Part shown: positions 43,546-51,283 of the stretch, piece by piece
How positions within the stretch are numbered: position 1 is the first letter of the stretch
Layout of the letters: each line of letters begins with the position of its first letter
Assembly (NCBI GenBank): GCA_945877425.1
Contig: CAMCRZ010000005.1
Location: 39,633-103,632, forward strand
Source: an uncultured Treponema sp.
GTDB taxonomy: Bacteria > Spirochaetota > Spirochaetia > Treponematales > Treponemataceae
Length of the DNA stretch: 64,000 nt
Direction of reading: 5' to 3'
Notes under the pieces: model-generated
Database searches by the model: none
What the model was told of the DNA's origin: nothing
What the model saw: the letters and a program-made list of their open reading frames with translations, nothing else
Made by a program: the position numbers and the translations under genes

Positions 43546-45270
43546 TTAGTTTACCATTGACATATTGTCTGATGTGCTTACAGGTATGAAACGCCAGCTT
43601 TGTCTTGGAATAATATCATTTGCTCTCTTATTTGCTTCACCAAGAGTGCTGCTTGTCCAACCTACACGGTAGCCCCAGGAAGTAAGCCACAGTGCATTTA
43701 CTCCATTTACCTGTTCAAAAGTCTGATGTGTTGTAAATACTATTGTAGAAAGGTAGTAATTATTGTTTACATTCTGGATTGAATAATACGGAGACTGCAA
43801 AGAGTTAAGCTTCCAAATTTGATATTTGTTTTCATCACTTCTTCCGTTAAGAGTCATAGCTGTTAAAGATTCGTCGCTGCTTGCTGTAATGGCAAGTCCA
43901 GACCATCTGTTTACAATCTGATACCCTGTTGCTGTAGGAACAAAACGCCACTGGTAAAGATAAGGATCGCGGTATTTTGTACTTGAGTTGTCTGTTGTTG
44001 TAACAGTACTTGACCAGGATGCTACCTGACCTGCCTGAACATTTGTTGCCTGTGTCAAATAGTGACCGTATTTGTTCTGAATGTAGTAATATTGAGGATA
44101 TCCGATTGTTCCTTTTTCAACATCTGGAACAAGGGCTTCTGAATATGCTGTGTAAAGGTCTGTAGGAGAATTAAATTCTATAACGCTCCATACGAACTGG
44201 CTGTCGTAAGTAGAAGAACCGCCAAAAGCAGGACCCCACTTGTCGCCCATATACATAAAGGTGCTGTTTCCGCTGCCGTCTGTAGCTTTAAGTTCAAAAA
44301 CGTATGCCGGCTGAGAGCGGTCTGCATGGTCTAATTTACCAGAATTGCCGGAACCGTCAGTATCACCAAAATCATATACTCCAGACCATGGTCCCTGAAT
44401 GTCATAAGCGTACTGGTAGTTACTTGGAGTAATATTCCAACCGTCAGTTCCTGAACAAACCATATAGTAAACGCCGTCTTTCTTAAAAAGACATGGTGCT
44501 TCACGCTGGTTTACATGAAGAACGTCATCTGTTGGCCAGTAAGTTGTATCTATATCAAGATAATCTTCTGTAAGGCGGTAAATGTGCATTTGTGTGTTTT
44601 CACGGTAAGAAGAAGCAAAGTATGCTGTTCCGTCATCATCAACAAAAAGGGTACAGTCACGGCTCATAAAACCATAAGGCATATTTTCGTAATTAGAAGT
44701 GTCTTCTGAATAATCTGCAGTATAGCCGTTGTCGTGTACGTTGAATTTAGGATCATCAAAAGGACGTCCGCTCTTTACGAATTCGAAAGGTTCATCTGGA
44801 GCATCACCTACTGCAACAATAAATTCTGCCATACCGTAGTTCCAGCCAACGCCTTCACGGTGTGCCCACATTACGTATTTGTTAGTTTTTGCGTTATAAA
44901 TAACTTTCGGACGTTCTATAAATACCGGGTTAAGCTGAGGATCTATGTTTTCATCAACAATGTCGCATCTCCATTCCCAGTTTACAAGATCAGTTGATCT
45001 GTAGCATGAAACACCAATTGCATTTCCGTTTCCGTAACGATGTTCGCCGTACCAGTAGAAATATTTTCCCACTTGAAGCATACAACCACCGCTTCCAAAC
45101 ATAGTGTTGCCGTCAACGTCTACAGTACGGATACCGTTTGTGATGACGTTTTTTTGCTTAGTAGAAGTAATCATTGTTCCCGAAGGATCTTCAACTTCAT
45201 TTCCAAGCATACTACACGAAGCAGCAGTAAAAACAAAGATTGCAGTTAAAGCAAACAAGAATCTTTTCAT
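43546..45270 (-). CDS. Exo-beta-1,3-galactanase-like GH43_24 lipoprotein with ricin-type domain
   Basis: The 574-residue protein has a lipobox (AASC, cysteine near residue 19), a GH43_24-type propeller (about 40-385) and a C-terminal ricin/CBM13-like trefoil (about 393-570; YYIQNKYGHYLTQATN, QIVNRWSGLAITASSDE, YSIQNVNNNYYLS). The residues I recall as critical in characterised exo-beta-1,3-galactanases are present: Glu119 in FIERPKVIYN, Glu257 in QREAPCLF and Gln358 in YDSQFVW. Such enzymes cut galactose or substituted galactose from the beta-1,3 backbone of type II arabinogalactan. It leads an operon of five genes behind a strong promoter with a LacI-type operator. It is one of the two best substrate markers of the locus. 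Confidence 0.87.
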   Translation of the reverse strand: MKRFLFALTAIFVFTAASCSMLGNEVEDPSGTMITSTKQKNVITNGIRTVDVDGNTMFGSGGCMLQVGKYFYWYGEHRYGNGNAIGVSCYRSTDLVNWEWRCDIVDENIDPQLNPVFIERPKVIYNAKTNKYVMWAHREGVGWNYGMAEFIVAVGDAPDEPFEFVKSGRPFDDPKFNVHDNGYTADYSEDTSNYENMPYGFMSRDCTLFVDDDGTAYFASSYRENTQMHIYRLTEDYLDIDTTYWPTDDVLHVNQREAPCLFKKDGVYYMVCSGTDGWNITPSNYQYAYDIQGPWSGVYDFGDTDGSGNSGKLDHADRSQPAYVFELKATDGSGNSTFMYMGDKWGPAFGGSSTYDSQFVWSVIEFNSPTDLYTAYSEALVPDVEKGTIGYPQYYYIQNKYGHYLTQATNVQAGQVASWSSTVTTTDNSSTKYRDPYLYQWRFVPTATGYQIVNRWSGLAITASSDESLTAMTLNGRSDENKYQIWKLNSLQSPYYSIQNVNNNYYLSTIVFTTHQTFEQVNGVNALWLTSWGYRVGWTSSTLGEANKRANDIIPRQSWRFIPVSTSDNMSMVN

Positions 45271-45385
45271 CCTTTACCACCTTTTATTAATTTAAATCAT
45301 TACAAAACCAAAATTTGCGCGCCATCAGTCTGAAAATGCCGAATTTTCAAAAGCCGACAATACGCCCAATTATTTTATAGTTTAA

Positions 45386-45431
45386 TGAAAACCTTTTCAT
45401 ACAGTATTAAATGATATTCTTTTTTTGTCAA
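45386..45431 (-). promoter_or_regulatory. Promoter and LacI-type operator of the exo-galactanase operon
   Basis: On the minus strand: TTGACA (45426-45431), 17 nt, AATACT (45403-45408), then TGAAAACCTTTTCA (45386-45399). This is the strongest -35 box of the set. The 434-bp gap between this operon and lacI also holds the lacI promoter, and no gene. Confidence 0.78.
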
Positions 45432-45574
45432 ATGAATTCTAACAATTTTTTTTATAAAACTTGCGATTTTTATATCAACTTGTGAAATTACTAACAATCT
45501 TTGATTTTTATATCAAATTTTTATTAAAAACCTATAATTTTTCTTTATATATACTGAAATTTGCTTAATTTTAT

Positions 45575-45659
45575 CTGTCAAATATAGGTTTTTGTATTAT
45601 AATTTAAGGTAGTGTAGCAAAAAAATGTGTCTTCCATCAAAATTTTGAAAAGGATTTCA
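45575..45659 (+). promoter_or_regulatory. lacI promoter and weak operator
   Basis: CTGTCA (45575-45580), 17 nt, TATAAT (45598-45603), followed 42 bp later by TGAAAAGGATTTCA (45646-45659), a one-mismatch version of the operator. This suggests weak autoregulation. Confidence 0.6.
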
Positions 45660-45704
45660 AAAAGTACCAAATACTTTCTGGAGTTTATCGGAGAGTAAGC
45701 GAAA

Positions 45705-46727
45705 ATGAAAAAATCTATCACTGTAGTAGACATTGCAAGGGAAGCTGGTGTTTCTGTTTCAACAGTTTCCAGAGTTTTAACCGGTAACGCAAAGGTTAGC
45801 GAAAGTAAAAGTATTGCTATCAAGAAAATCATTGAAAAATACAACTTTCATCCTAATGCTCTTGCCCGTGGACTTATAAACACTAAATCAAATATGATTG
45901 GCATTCTTGCCGCTGATATCCGCAACCCGTATTATTCTGCGCTTTTTGTCAGCTGTGAAAATGCTGCTTTGGAAAGAGGGTACAATCTTACTCTCTTCAA
46001 TTCTTTCAGTGACAGGCTTAAAGAGTTTGAGCTTATTGAAAAGATTGCACAGCAAAGAGTTGACGCTTTAATTCTTTTAGGCGGTGCACCTGACGATCTT
46101 GTTACTGACACTGAATTTGCCGACAAAATCAATATTATAAGCGATTCCATTCCTGTTCTTATTACCGGCCGACTTGACGGAACTAACTGTACACGCATAA
46201 ACATCAACAACCAGAAGGCTATGTCTCTTGTTATGGAATATATTTCTTCCCACAAGCATTTGAAAAAAGTTGCTTTTGCAGGAGGAAGTTCCAAGGTTTA
46301 CTCTACTTCAATTTTACGCAGCTGCTACAAAAATCTTCTGCGCCAGTACGGTCTGGAGTATATTCCTGAATTTGACGTTCAGAACAACCGTTATGATGAT
46401 GACGGCGGCTATGAAGCCATGAATACAATTCTGTCTAATAATACTGTCCCTGATGTTGTTATTGCCATAAACGACTTTGCTGCTGTCGGCGTAATGCGTT
46501 CAATTAACGAACATAATCTTCGTATTCCTGATGATATTTCCATCATAAGTTTTGATGATACGTACATTTCCACTCTTGTTACGCCTCACCTTACTTCCAT
46601 AAGCTATAATTACTGGGCTTTTGGCGAAACGATTATTGAAAATGCAATCCGTCTTATTGACGGCAAAGAAGTTCCTCCCGAACTTCTGATTGAACCAAAG
46701 CTCATCATCCGGGACTCCTGCAGGTAA
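45705..46727 (+). CDS. LacI-family transcriptional repressor of the carbohydrate locus
   Basis: The 340-residue protein has the N-terminal LacI helix-turn-helix (TVVDIAREAGVSVSTVSRVLTG, about residues 4-25), the hinge helix (NPHALARGL-like FHPNALARGL) and a periplasmic-binding-protein-like effector domain with NMIGILAADIRNPYYSALF, DALILLGG, VVIAINDFAAVGVMRSINEHNLRIPDDISIISFDD. It is a normal-length regulator. It is divergent to the exo-galactanase operon and followed by GH30. The recurring TGAAAACCTTTTCA palindrome around all locus promoters is a good match for a LacI-type site and is its probable target. The inducer is likely a galactose- or arabinose-containing sugar, which is inferred. Confidence 0.92.
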   Translation: MKKSITVVDIAREAGVSVSTVSRVLTGNAKVSESKSIAIKKIIEKYNFHPNALARGLINTKSNMIGILAADIRNPYYSALFVSCENAALERGYNLTLFNSFSDRLKEFELIEKIAQQRVDALILLGGAPDDLVTDTEFADKINIISDSIPVLITGRLDGTNCTRININNQKAMSLVMEYISSHKHLKKVAFAGGSSKVYSTSILRSCYKNLLRQYGLEYIPEFDVQNNRYDDDGGYEAMNTILSNNTVPDVVIAINDFAAVGVMRSINEHNLRIPDDISIISFDDTYISTLVTPHLTSISYNYWAFGETIIENAIRLIDGKEVPPELLIEPKLIIRDSCR

Positions 46728-46734
46728 GTATAGG

Positions 46735-46872
46735 GCGGTGCCCCGGCGTACTTGCCCACAAGCTGCATCTTCCTCCAAGACACTGCACGCAATCGTACAC
46801 TCTTCTTCCCAAGAGCCAGCCGCAAAAGTTAAAGCCTGCACTTCCCCGTAAGCCCTTCTCGCAAACAACAAA
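46735..46872 (-). repeat. Dispersed intergenic repeat, copy 2
   Basis: In reverse orientation to copies 1 and 3. On the minus strand it reads AAGTGCAGGCTTTAAC, TTTTGCGGCTGGCTC, GAAGAAGAGTGTAC, GCGTGCAGTGTCTTGG and GGGCAAGTACGCCGGGGC. It starts directly after the lacI stop codon and ends before the GH30 promoter. Confidence 0.75.
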
Positions 46873-46886
46873 ATCCCCGTACTTAA

Positions 46887-46934
46887 TTGACAACAGTCAA
46901 AATCATCGGTACTCTTTAATTGAAAACCTTTTCA
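46887..46934 (+). promoter_or_regulatory. GH30 promoter with LacI-type operator
   Basis: TTGACA (46887-46892), 17 nt, TACTCT (46910-46915), then TGAAAACCTTTTCA (46921-46934), followed by the GH30 ribosome binding site AGAGGGA. The spacing repeats that of the other promoters in the locus. Confidence 0.72.
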
Positions 46935-46948
46935 TATAAGAGGGAAAA

Positions 46949-48487
46949 ATGAAATCACCAAATTTAGTTTTAATGGCAGCCGGACTTTTACTTTCAGCAT
47001 TTGCTTTTGCAGAAAAATCAGCTGACATAAAGGAAGAAAAAATGAACGTTATTCACTTAGACAAAAGAGACGCATCTCCGTTTGGAGAATTTCAAGGCTG
47101 GGGAACAAGTTTCTGCTGGTGGCCAAACCGCATAGGCTATTCAGATTCACTTGCACAACAGGCAGCTGAACTTTTTTATTCAAACGAAGGAAAAAACCTT
47201 GGACTAAACATTATCCGATACAACATTGGCGGAGGAGACGATCCTTCACATCATCACATAACAAGAACAGACTCAGCAGTTCCAGGCTATCTTGTAAAAA
47301 AAGAAGACGGCACACTGGAATACGATTGGACAGCAGACCACAATCAGCGCAACGTACTTTTACGTGCAATGGAAGCTTGCGGACAGGAAGTAATAGTAGA
47401 AGCATTTTCTAACTCACCGCCATATTTTATGACAAACAGCGGATGTTCTTCCGGAGCAGAACACGCAGAAGACAACAACCTTAAAGACGATCAGTACGAA
47501 GCATTTGCAGAATACATGGCAACAGTAATGGAACATTTTAAAAACGAATGGGGCGTTTCTTTCCAAAGCTGCGATCCAATGAACGAACCAGCAACAGACT
47601 ATTGGGGCGCAAACTCATGGAAACAGGAAGGATGCCACTTTGACATTGGAGAAAGCCAGAGCCGTATGCTTGTAGAAATGGACAAGGCACTTAAAAGACA
47701 CGGACTTAAAGACGTTATCCTTTGCGGAACAGACGAAACAAACATAGACACACAAACCTACGCACTTACACAACTTTCACCGGCAGCATTAAAGGCACTT
47801 AAGCGGGTTGACGTACACACATATCAGGGCGCAGGAAGAGAAGAATTACGCACACTCGTAACACATTTAAACAAAAACCTCTGGATGAGCGAAGTAGACG
47901 GAGGCGATCGTGCAGGAGAAGATGCAGGACACATGGGAGCAGCACTCTGGCTTGGAAAACGCATCATAGAAGACATGAACGGACTTATGCCCACAGCATG
48001 GATCACATGGCAGGTTATAGACAATCACATATCAAAAGAAGGAATGAACGGCAACAAAGACCTTAGCGAAATGATAGACACAAACCACGAACGCTGGGGT
48101 TACTGGGGCATAGCAGTAGCCGATCACGACAACGATAAAATCATCCTTACAAAAAAATACTACGCCTTTGCACAATTCTCAAAATACATTCGGCCGGGCA
48201 GCACAATAATCAAATCGTCACCAGTTTCACTAGCAGCATACGATTCACGCAAAAAACAAATAGTAGTAGTAGCCCTCAACGACAAAAAAGACGACCAGCA
48301 GTACATCATAGACTTAAACACATTCAAAAAAGCAGGCACCACAGCAAAAGTAATCAGAACAAGCGGTGATTTTGAGAGCGGAGAAAATCTTGCAGAACTT
48401 CCTGAAATTACAGCAGACGGCAAAAACTTCAACGTGACCCTTAAAGGAAACTCAATCACAACCTTCATAATCGATAACGTACAGTAA
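46949..48487 (+). CDS. GH30 endo-beta-1,6-galactanase-like enzyme, secreted
   Basis: The 512-residue protein has a signal peptide (cleavage near AFAEK) and a GH30 barrel with side sandwich. Early motif GWGTSFCWWPNRIG and IRYNIGGGDDPSHHH resemble subfamily 5, whose members cut beta-1,6-galactan. The acid/base is Glu213 in DPMNEPATDYW and the nucleophile Glu315 in WMSEVDGGDR. The C-terminal sandwich (about 400-510) is complete. In characterised arabinogalactan systems GH30_5 acts on beta-1,6-galactan side chains together with GH43_24, which is the partner here. Codons seem richer in A-ending forms (GCA, ACA) than in neighbouring genes, perhaps from separate origin or expression. It has its own operator-controlled promoter. 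Confidence 0.86.
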   Translation: MKSPNLVLMAAGLLLSAFAFAEKSADIKEEKMNVIHLDKRDASPFGEFQGWGTSFCWWPNRIGYSDSLAQQAAELFYSNEGKNLGLNIIRYNIGGGDDPSHHHITRTDSAVPGYLVKKEDGTLEYDWTADHNQRNVLLRAMEACGQEVIVEAFSNSPPYFMTNSGCSSGAEHAEDNNLKDDQYEAFAEYMATVMEHFKNEWGVSFQSCDPMNEPATDYWGANSWKQEGCHFDIGESQSRMLVEMDKALKRHGLKDVILCGTDETNIDTQTYALTQLSPAALKALKRVDVHTYQGAGREELRTLVTHLNKNLWMSEVDGGDRAGEDAGHMGAALWLGKRIIEDMNGLMPTAWITWQVIDNHISKEGMNGNKDLSEMIDTNHERWGYWGIAVADHDNDKIILTKKYYAFAQFSKYIRPGSTIIKSSPVSLAAYDSRKKQIVVVALNDKKDDQQYIIDLNTFKKAGTTAKVIRTSGDFESGENLAELPEITADGKNFNVTLKGNSITTFIIDNVQ

Positions 48488-48765
48488 CACGTTAAGGCAT
48501 CACCCGCTTTTCGTGGCTTACCCTCACGGCCGGTCTTCCGCTGCGCTCCAGACTTGCTGCGCCCCCACTACAATCGGGGCTAGGCTTTTCCACAATCGCC
48601 ATGCGCAACGGAAGAACCAGACACTTTATCTCAAGAACAATGGGCGGCGCTGTAAATGTTAAAGCTCCCGCTTTTCTGTAAAGCGTAGTGAAATAAGCGC
48701 ACACTCTCCCGCAAGAACAGGCGGCTGTTTACCAAAATGTTAAGAGCATTTATATTTAACATACA
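48488..48765. other. GC-rich intergenic region without gene
   Basis: About 250 bp with clearly higher GC than the rest, containing stretches such as GGCCGGTCTTCCGCTGCGC and GCGCCCCCACTAC. No protein frame, tRNA or clear hairpin of a known class is seen. Weak word sharing with the dispersed repeat (AGCTTTAAC-like, GAGTGTGCGC on the minus strand) hints at a distant relation or an independent intergenic repeat. Confidence 0.5.
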
Positions 48766-49800
48766 ATGAAAAAAATCAGATTTACACTTTTAGCAGCAGC
48801 ACTTGTTTTCGTAACATCAGGCTGTGGAACAAACATTCAGGACACACATTCCTTTTCTGCAATGGATACTTTTATGACAGTTAGAAGTGTGGGAAAAAAT
48901 TCATACAAGGCAAATCGCTTAATCGAACAGCGCATTTACAAAATAGAAAAACTCATCTCTGTAACAGATTCAGAAAGCGAAGTTTACAAATTAAACAATG
49001 CAAAAGAATTTCCCGTAGAACTTTCTGAAGAAACTTTTTTCCTTACGCAATACGCCCAAAACTTTTACAGCAAAACCCAAGGCGCATTAAACGTGTGCCT
49101 TTTTCCCGTAATCAAAGAATGGGGCTTTACAACAGGACAGTACAAAATTCCTTCACACGCCACAATAAAATCTCTTCTTTCAAAAACTGATTTTTCAAAA
49201 GTCATTCTCCAGGAAGACGAAACTTCAAGAAAAATTTCCATGCCGCAAGATATGATGATAAACTTTGGTGCAATTGGAAAAGGTTACGCCGGAGACGCTG
49301 CAATCGAAATTTTAAAACAGAACGGCATAACTTCTGCAGTTTTAGATTTTGGCGGAAACGTTCAGCTGTTAGGCGGAAAAATTACGGAAAGCGGAAAAGT
49401 TAAAAACTGGAAAGTGGGAATAAAAAATCCATTTGGAGAAGGTTCACTTCTTTCAGTTGACTTGCAGGACAAAGCTGTAATTACAAGCGGCGGTTACGAA
49501 AGATTTTTTACAGGAAATGACGGCAAAAAATACATTCACATTTTTGACAGCAACACAGGCTATCCTGTAGAAAACGAAATTGCCAGCGTAACAATAATCT
49601 GCGAAAAAGGAATTTACGCCGACGCACTAAGCACTTCACTTTTTGCAATGGGTCTGGAAAAAGCCAGGGAATTCTGGAAAAACAACAAAGACTTTGATTT
49701 TATAATCATAACTAAAGACAAAGAAATTTTTGCAACACCTGATGCAGGCAAAATCATGACGGTTTTAGAAAAGCTTCCTGTAAAAGTCTGTTCTGATTAA
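48766..49800 (+). CDS. apbE: FAD:protein FMN transferase lipoprotein
   Basis: ApbE attaches FMN to threonine residues of exported redox proteins using FAD and magnesium. The 344-residue product has a lipobox (TSGC, cysteine near residue 20), the conserved AMDTFMTVR segment near residue 33, INFGAIGKGYAGD near 165, LDFGGNVQLLGG near 195 and the C-terminal TSGGYERFF and ADALSTSLFAMG motifs. The treponemal counterpart is the Ftp flavin-trafficking protein, also a lipoprotein. It lies beside genes for a Gx transporter and a NusG-II domain protein on the opposite strand, a common company of ApbE. Confidence 0.93.
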   Translation: MKKIRFTLLAAALVFVTSGCGTNIQDTHSFSAMDTFMTVRSVGKNSYKANRLIEQRIYKIEKLISVTDSESEVYKLNNAKEFPVELSEETFFLTQYAQNFYSKTQGALNVCLFPVIKEWGFTTGQYKIPSHATIKSLLSKTDFSKVILQEDETSRKISMPQDMMINFGAIGKGYAGDAAIEILKQNGITSAVLDFGGNVQLLGGKITESGKVKNWKVGIKNPFGEGSLLSVDLQDKAVITSGGYERFFTGNDGKKYIHIFDSNTGYPVENEIASVTIICEKGIYADALSTSLFAMGLEKAREFWKNNKDFDFIIITKDKEIFATPDAGKIMTVLEKLPVKVCSD

Positions 49801-49838
49801 ATTAAGTTTTGCTGCAAAACATACAGCCTCACGCCAAA

Positions 49839-49885
49839 CTGTAACACGCTACTGTAACGTGCTACCGTAACACATTACCGTAAGA
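49839..49885. repeat. Tandem 13-bp repeat, about 3.5 units
   Basis: CTGTAACACGCTA, CTGTAACGTGCTA, CCGTAACACATTA and a partial CCGTAAG in a row, covering the stop codon of the Gx transporter gene. A related word (CAGTAACACGTTA) occurs just after the GH30 stop codon. Confidence 0.7.
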
Positions 49886-50864
49886 CAAATTTTATCCTTG
49901 TAAAAACATTGCCTTTTGCAGTTTCCATCTTTTTTATAAAGCCGGAAAAATAAAATAAAGTCTTTCCAATTAAAGTTGTATCAGGGAACTTTACGCTTGC
50001 AGCACTTTGGGACAAAGCCATAGTTGCAGAAAGTTTCAGCGATTTTTGCAGACACTGAATTAAAGCGCCTTCCGTAACACAAATAAAATTCCACTGAAAA
50101 ATCACTTTGCCGGAAGAAGAAAAAAATCCGCAGAAAAAAACAAAACACCATGTAAGCAAATGCGGAAGAATGAAAATTTTTCTCCTGGAAATTTTTTGAA
50201 TTACAAATGCTGAAAAAAAAGACGCAGCTAAAAAAATCAAATTGTTAAAGATAAAAATGCACACAGAAAAGCCAAGTATGAAAATCAGTTTTAAAATTTC
50301 TACAGAATAATTTTTCCTGCATTCAGGCAATTCCTGCTTGTTTTTTAAAAGCAAATTTCCGTCATTGTAAGATTGTGTTTTTTCCGAAAGTTCATTCTGA
50401 AAAACATAAAATATTGCAGCCGTTAAAATCCCCGAAAAAACAGAAAACAAAATCATCGGGCCTAAAAGATTTAAAGTTCCGCTTCCAAGATAAACCGATG
50501 CAGTTAAAAGCTGGCACAATGCACTTACCCCTGAACCGGCTAAACTTATTCCAAAGCAAGACAAAACTTTTTCCGAAAAAATCCGCCGTAAAAAATACAT
50601 CGTTAAGCCGGAAAAAATCGACTGCACTAAAGAAATCAGAATGAAAACAGAAAAAAGCGTTCCTGCAATCAAAGAAGACGACACTGACTTTACAAAACAA
50701 AGCAGAATAAAAGATTTAAAATCTAAAGTTAACGAAGCAAGAATTACAACATTGCTTAAACCTAATCTGAAAAAAGGCAAAACTTTCGGCAGAAAAAATT
50801 CAGCGTATGAAAAAAGAAGAGTCAACGCTCCAAGGTAAGCAACACGTTCACTGCGACACAACAT
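49875..50864 (-). CDS. Gx transporter family membrane protein
   Basis: The product has about 329 residues and several membrane segments. The N-terminal half matches the Gx transporter family (formerly heptaprenyl diphosphate synthase component I): AYLGALTLLFSYAEFFLPKVLPFFRLGLSNVVILASL and SVFSGILTAAIFYVFQNEL. The function is not firmly known, but it resembles ECF-type substrate-binding components and often neighbours ApbE or quinone/redox genes. The C-terminal half holds more membrane segments. I choose the ATG behind GGGAG giving MLCRSERVAYLG. A GTG nine codons earlier is less good. It overlaps the NusG-II gene by 17 bases, so both are co-translated. Confidence 0.82.
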   Translation of the reverse strand: MLCRSERVAYLGALTLLFSYAEFFLPKVLPFFRLGLSNVVILASLTLDFKSFILLCFVKSVSSSLIAGTLFSVFILISLVQSIFSGLTMYFLRRIFSEKVLSCFGISLAGSGVSALCQLLTASVYLGSGTLNLLGPMILFSVFSGILTAAIFYVFQNELSEKTQSYNDGNLLLKNKQELPECRKNYSVEILKLIFILGFSVCIFIFNNLIFLAASFFSAFVIQKISRRKIFILPHLLTWCFVFFCGFFSSSGKVIFQWNFICVTEGALIQCLQKSLKLSATMALSQSAASVKFPDTTLIGKTLFYFSGFIKKMETAKGNVFTRIKFVLR

Positions 50865-51222
50865 CAAAATCTCCCGGTGAAGAATTTTCACTTTCTATTT
50901 CCAGCTGAATGATAACTTTATTAGGCAGGCACACAATGGGATTTGCAAAGTCCTGATTTACACAAGTTTTGTTGGGACACGCTGAATCCAAAATCCTGAC
51001 TTTTTTATTTTTGATTTCAATTACAGTAATTCCAAGTGCACCTTTTACTTTGTAAATTCCATCTTGCGAAAGTGAGTATTCGTATTCAGTGCCGTTTGCG
51101 TTTACTTTTACTTTACCGTATTTTTTTAAAAATGATTTCTTTACGAGAAAAATTGAAAGCACCAGAAGAAAAATTAAAATTACAAAATCAGCAGCCCTGA
51201 CTTTTTTCAGCAAAAAATTCAC
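50848..51222 (-). CDS. NusG domain II (KOW-less) membrane-anchored protein
   Basis: The 124-residue protein has one N-terminal membrane helix (about 11-28) and a small beta domain ending in CPNKTCVNQ, the pattern of the NusG domain II family. GKVKVNANGTEYEYSLSQDGIYKVKG leads into VIEIKNKKVRILDSACPNKTC. This family is unrelated to transcription in such exported forms and often sits next to Gx transporters and ApbE. The two cysteines may bind a cofactor or form a disulfide. The start is GTG. It precedes and overlaps the Gx transporter gene. Confidence 0.8.
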   Translation of the reverse strand: MNFLLKKVRAADFVILIFLLVLSIFLVKKSFLKKYGKVKVNANGTEYEYSLSQDGIYKVKGALGITVIEIKNKKVRILDSACPNKTCVNQDFANPIVCLPNKVIIQLEIESENSSPGDFDVVSQ

Positions 51223-51283
51223 ACTGGAAGAATAGCATTTTTTATTTTTTAATTAAAGTAATGCCGTAACCTTTGCGCATCTG

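Noticed and set aside
18240..48487. A SusC/SusD-type polysaccharide utilisation locus
   Set aside because: No TonB-dependent receptor or SusD-like protein is encoded. Uptake genes are ABC-type and the barrel is Msp-like.
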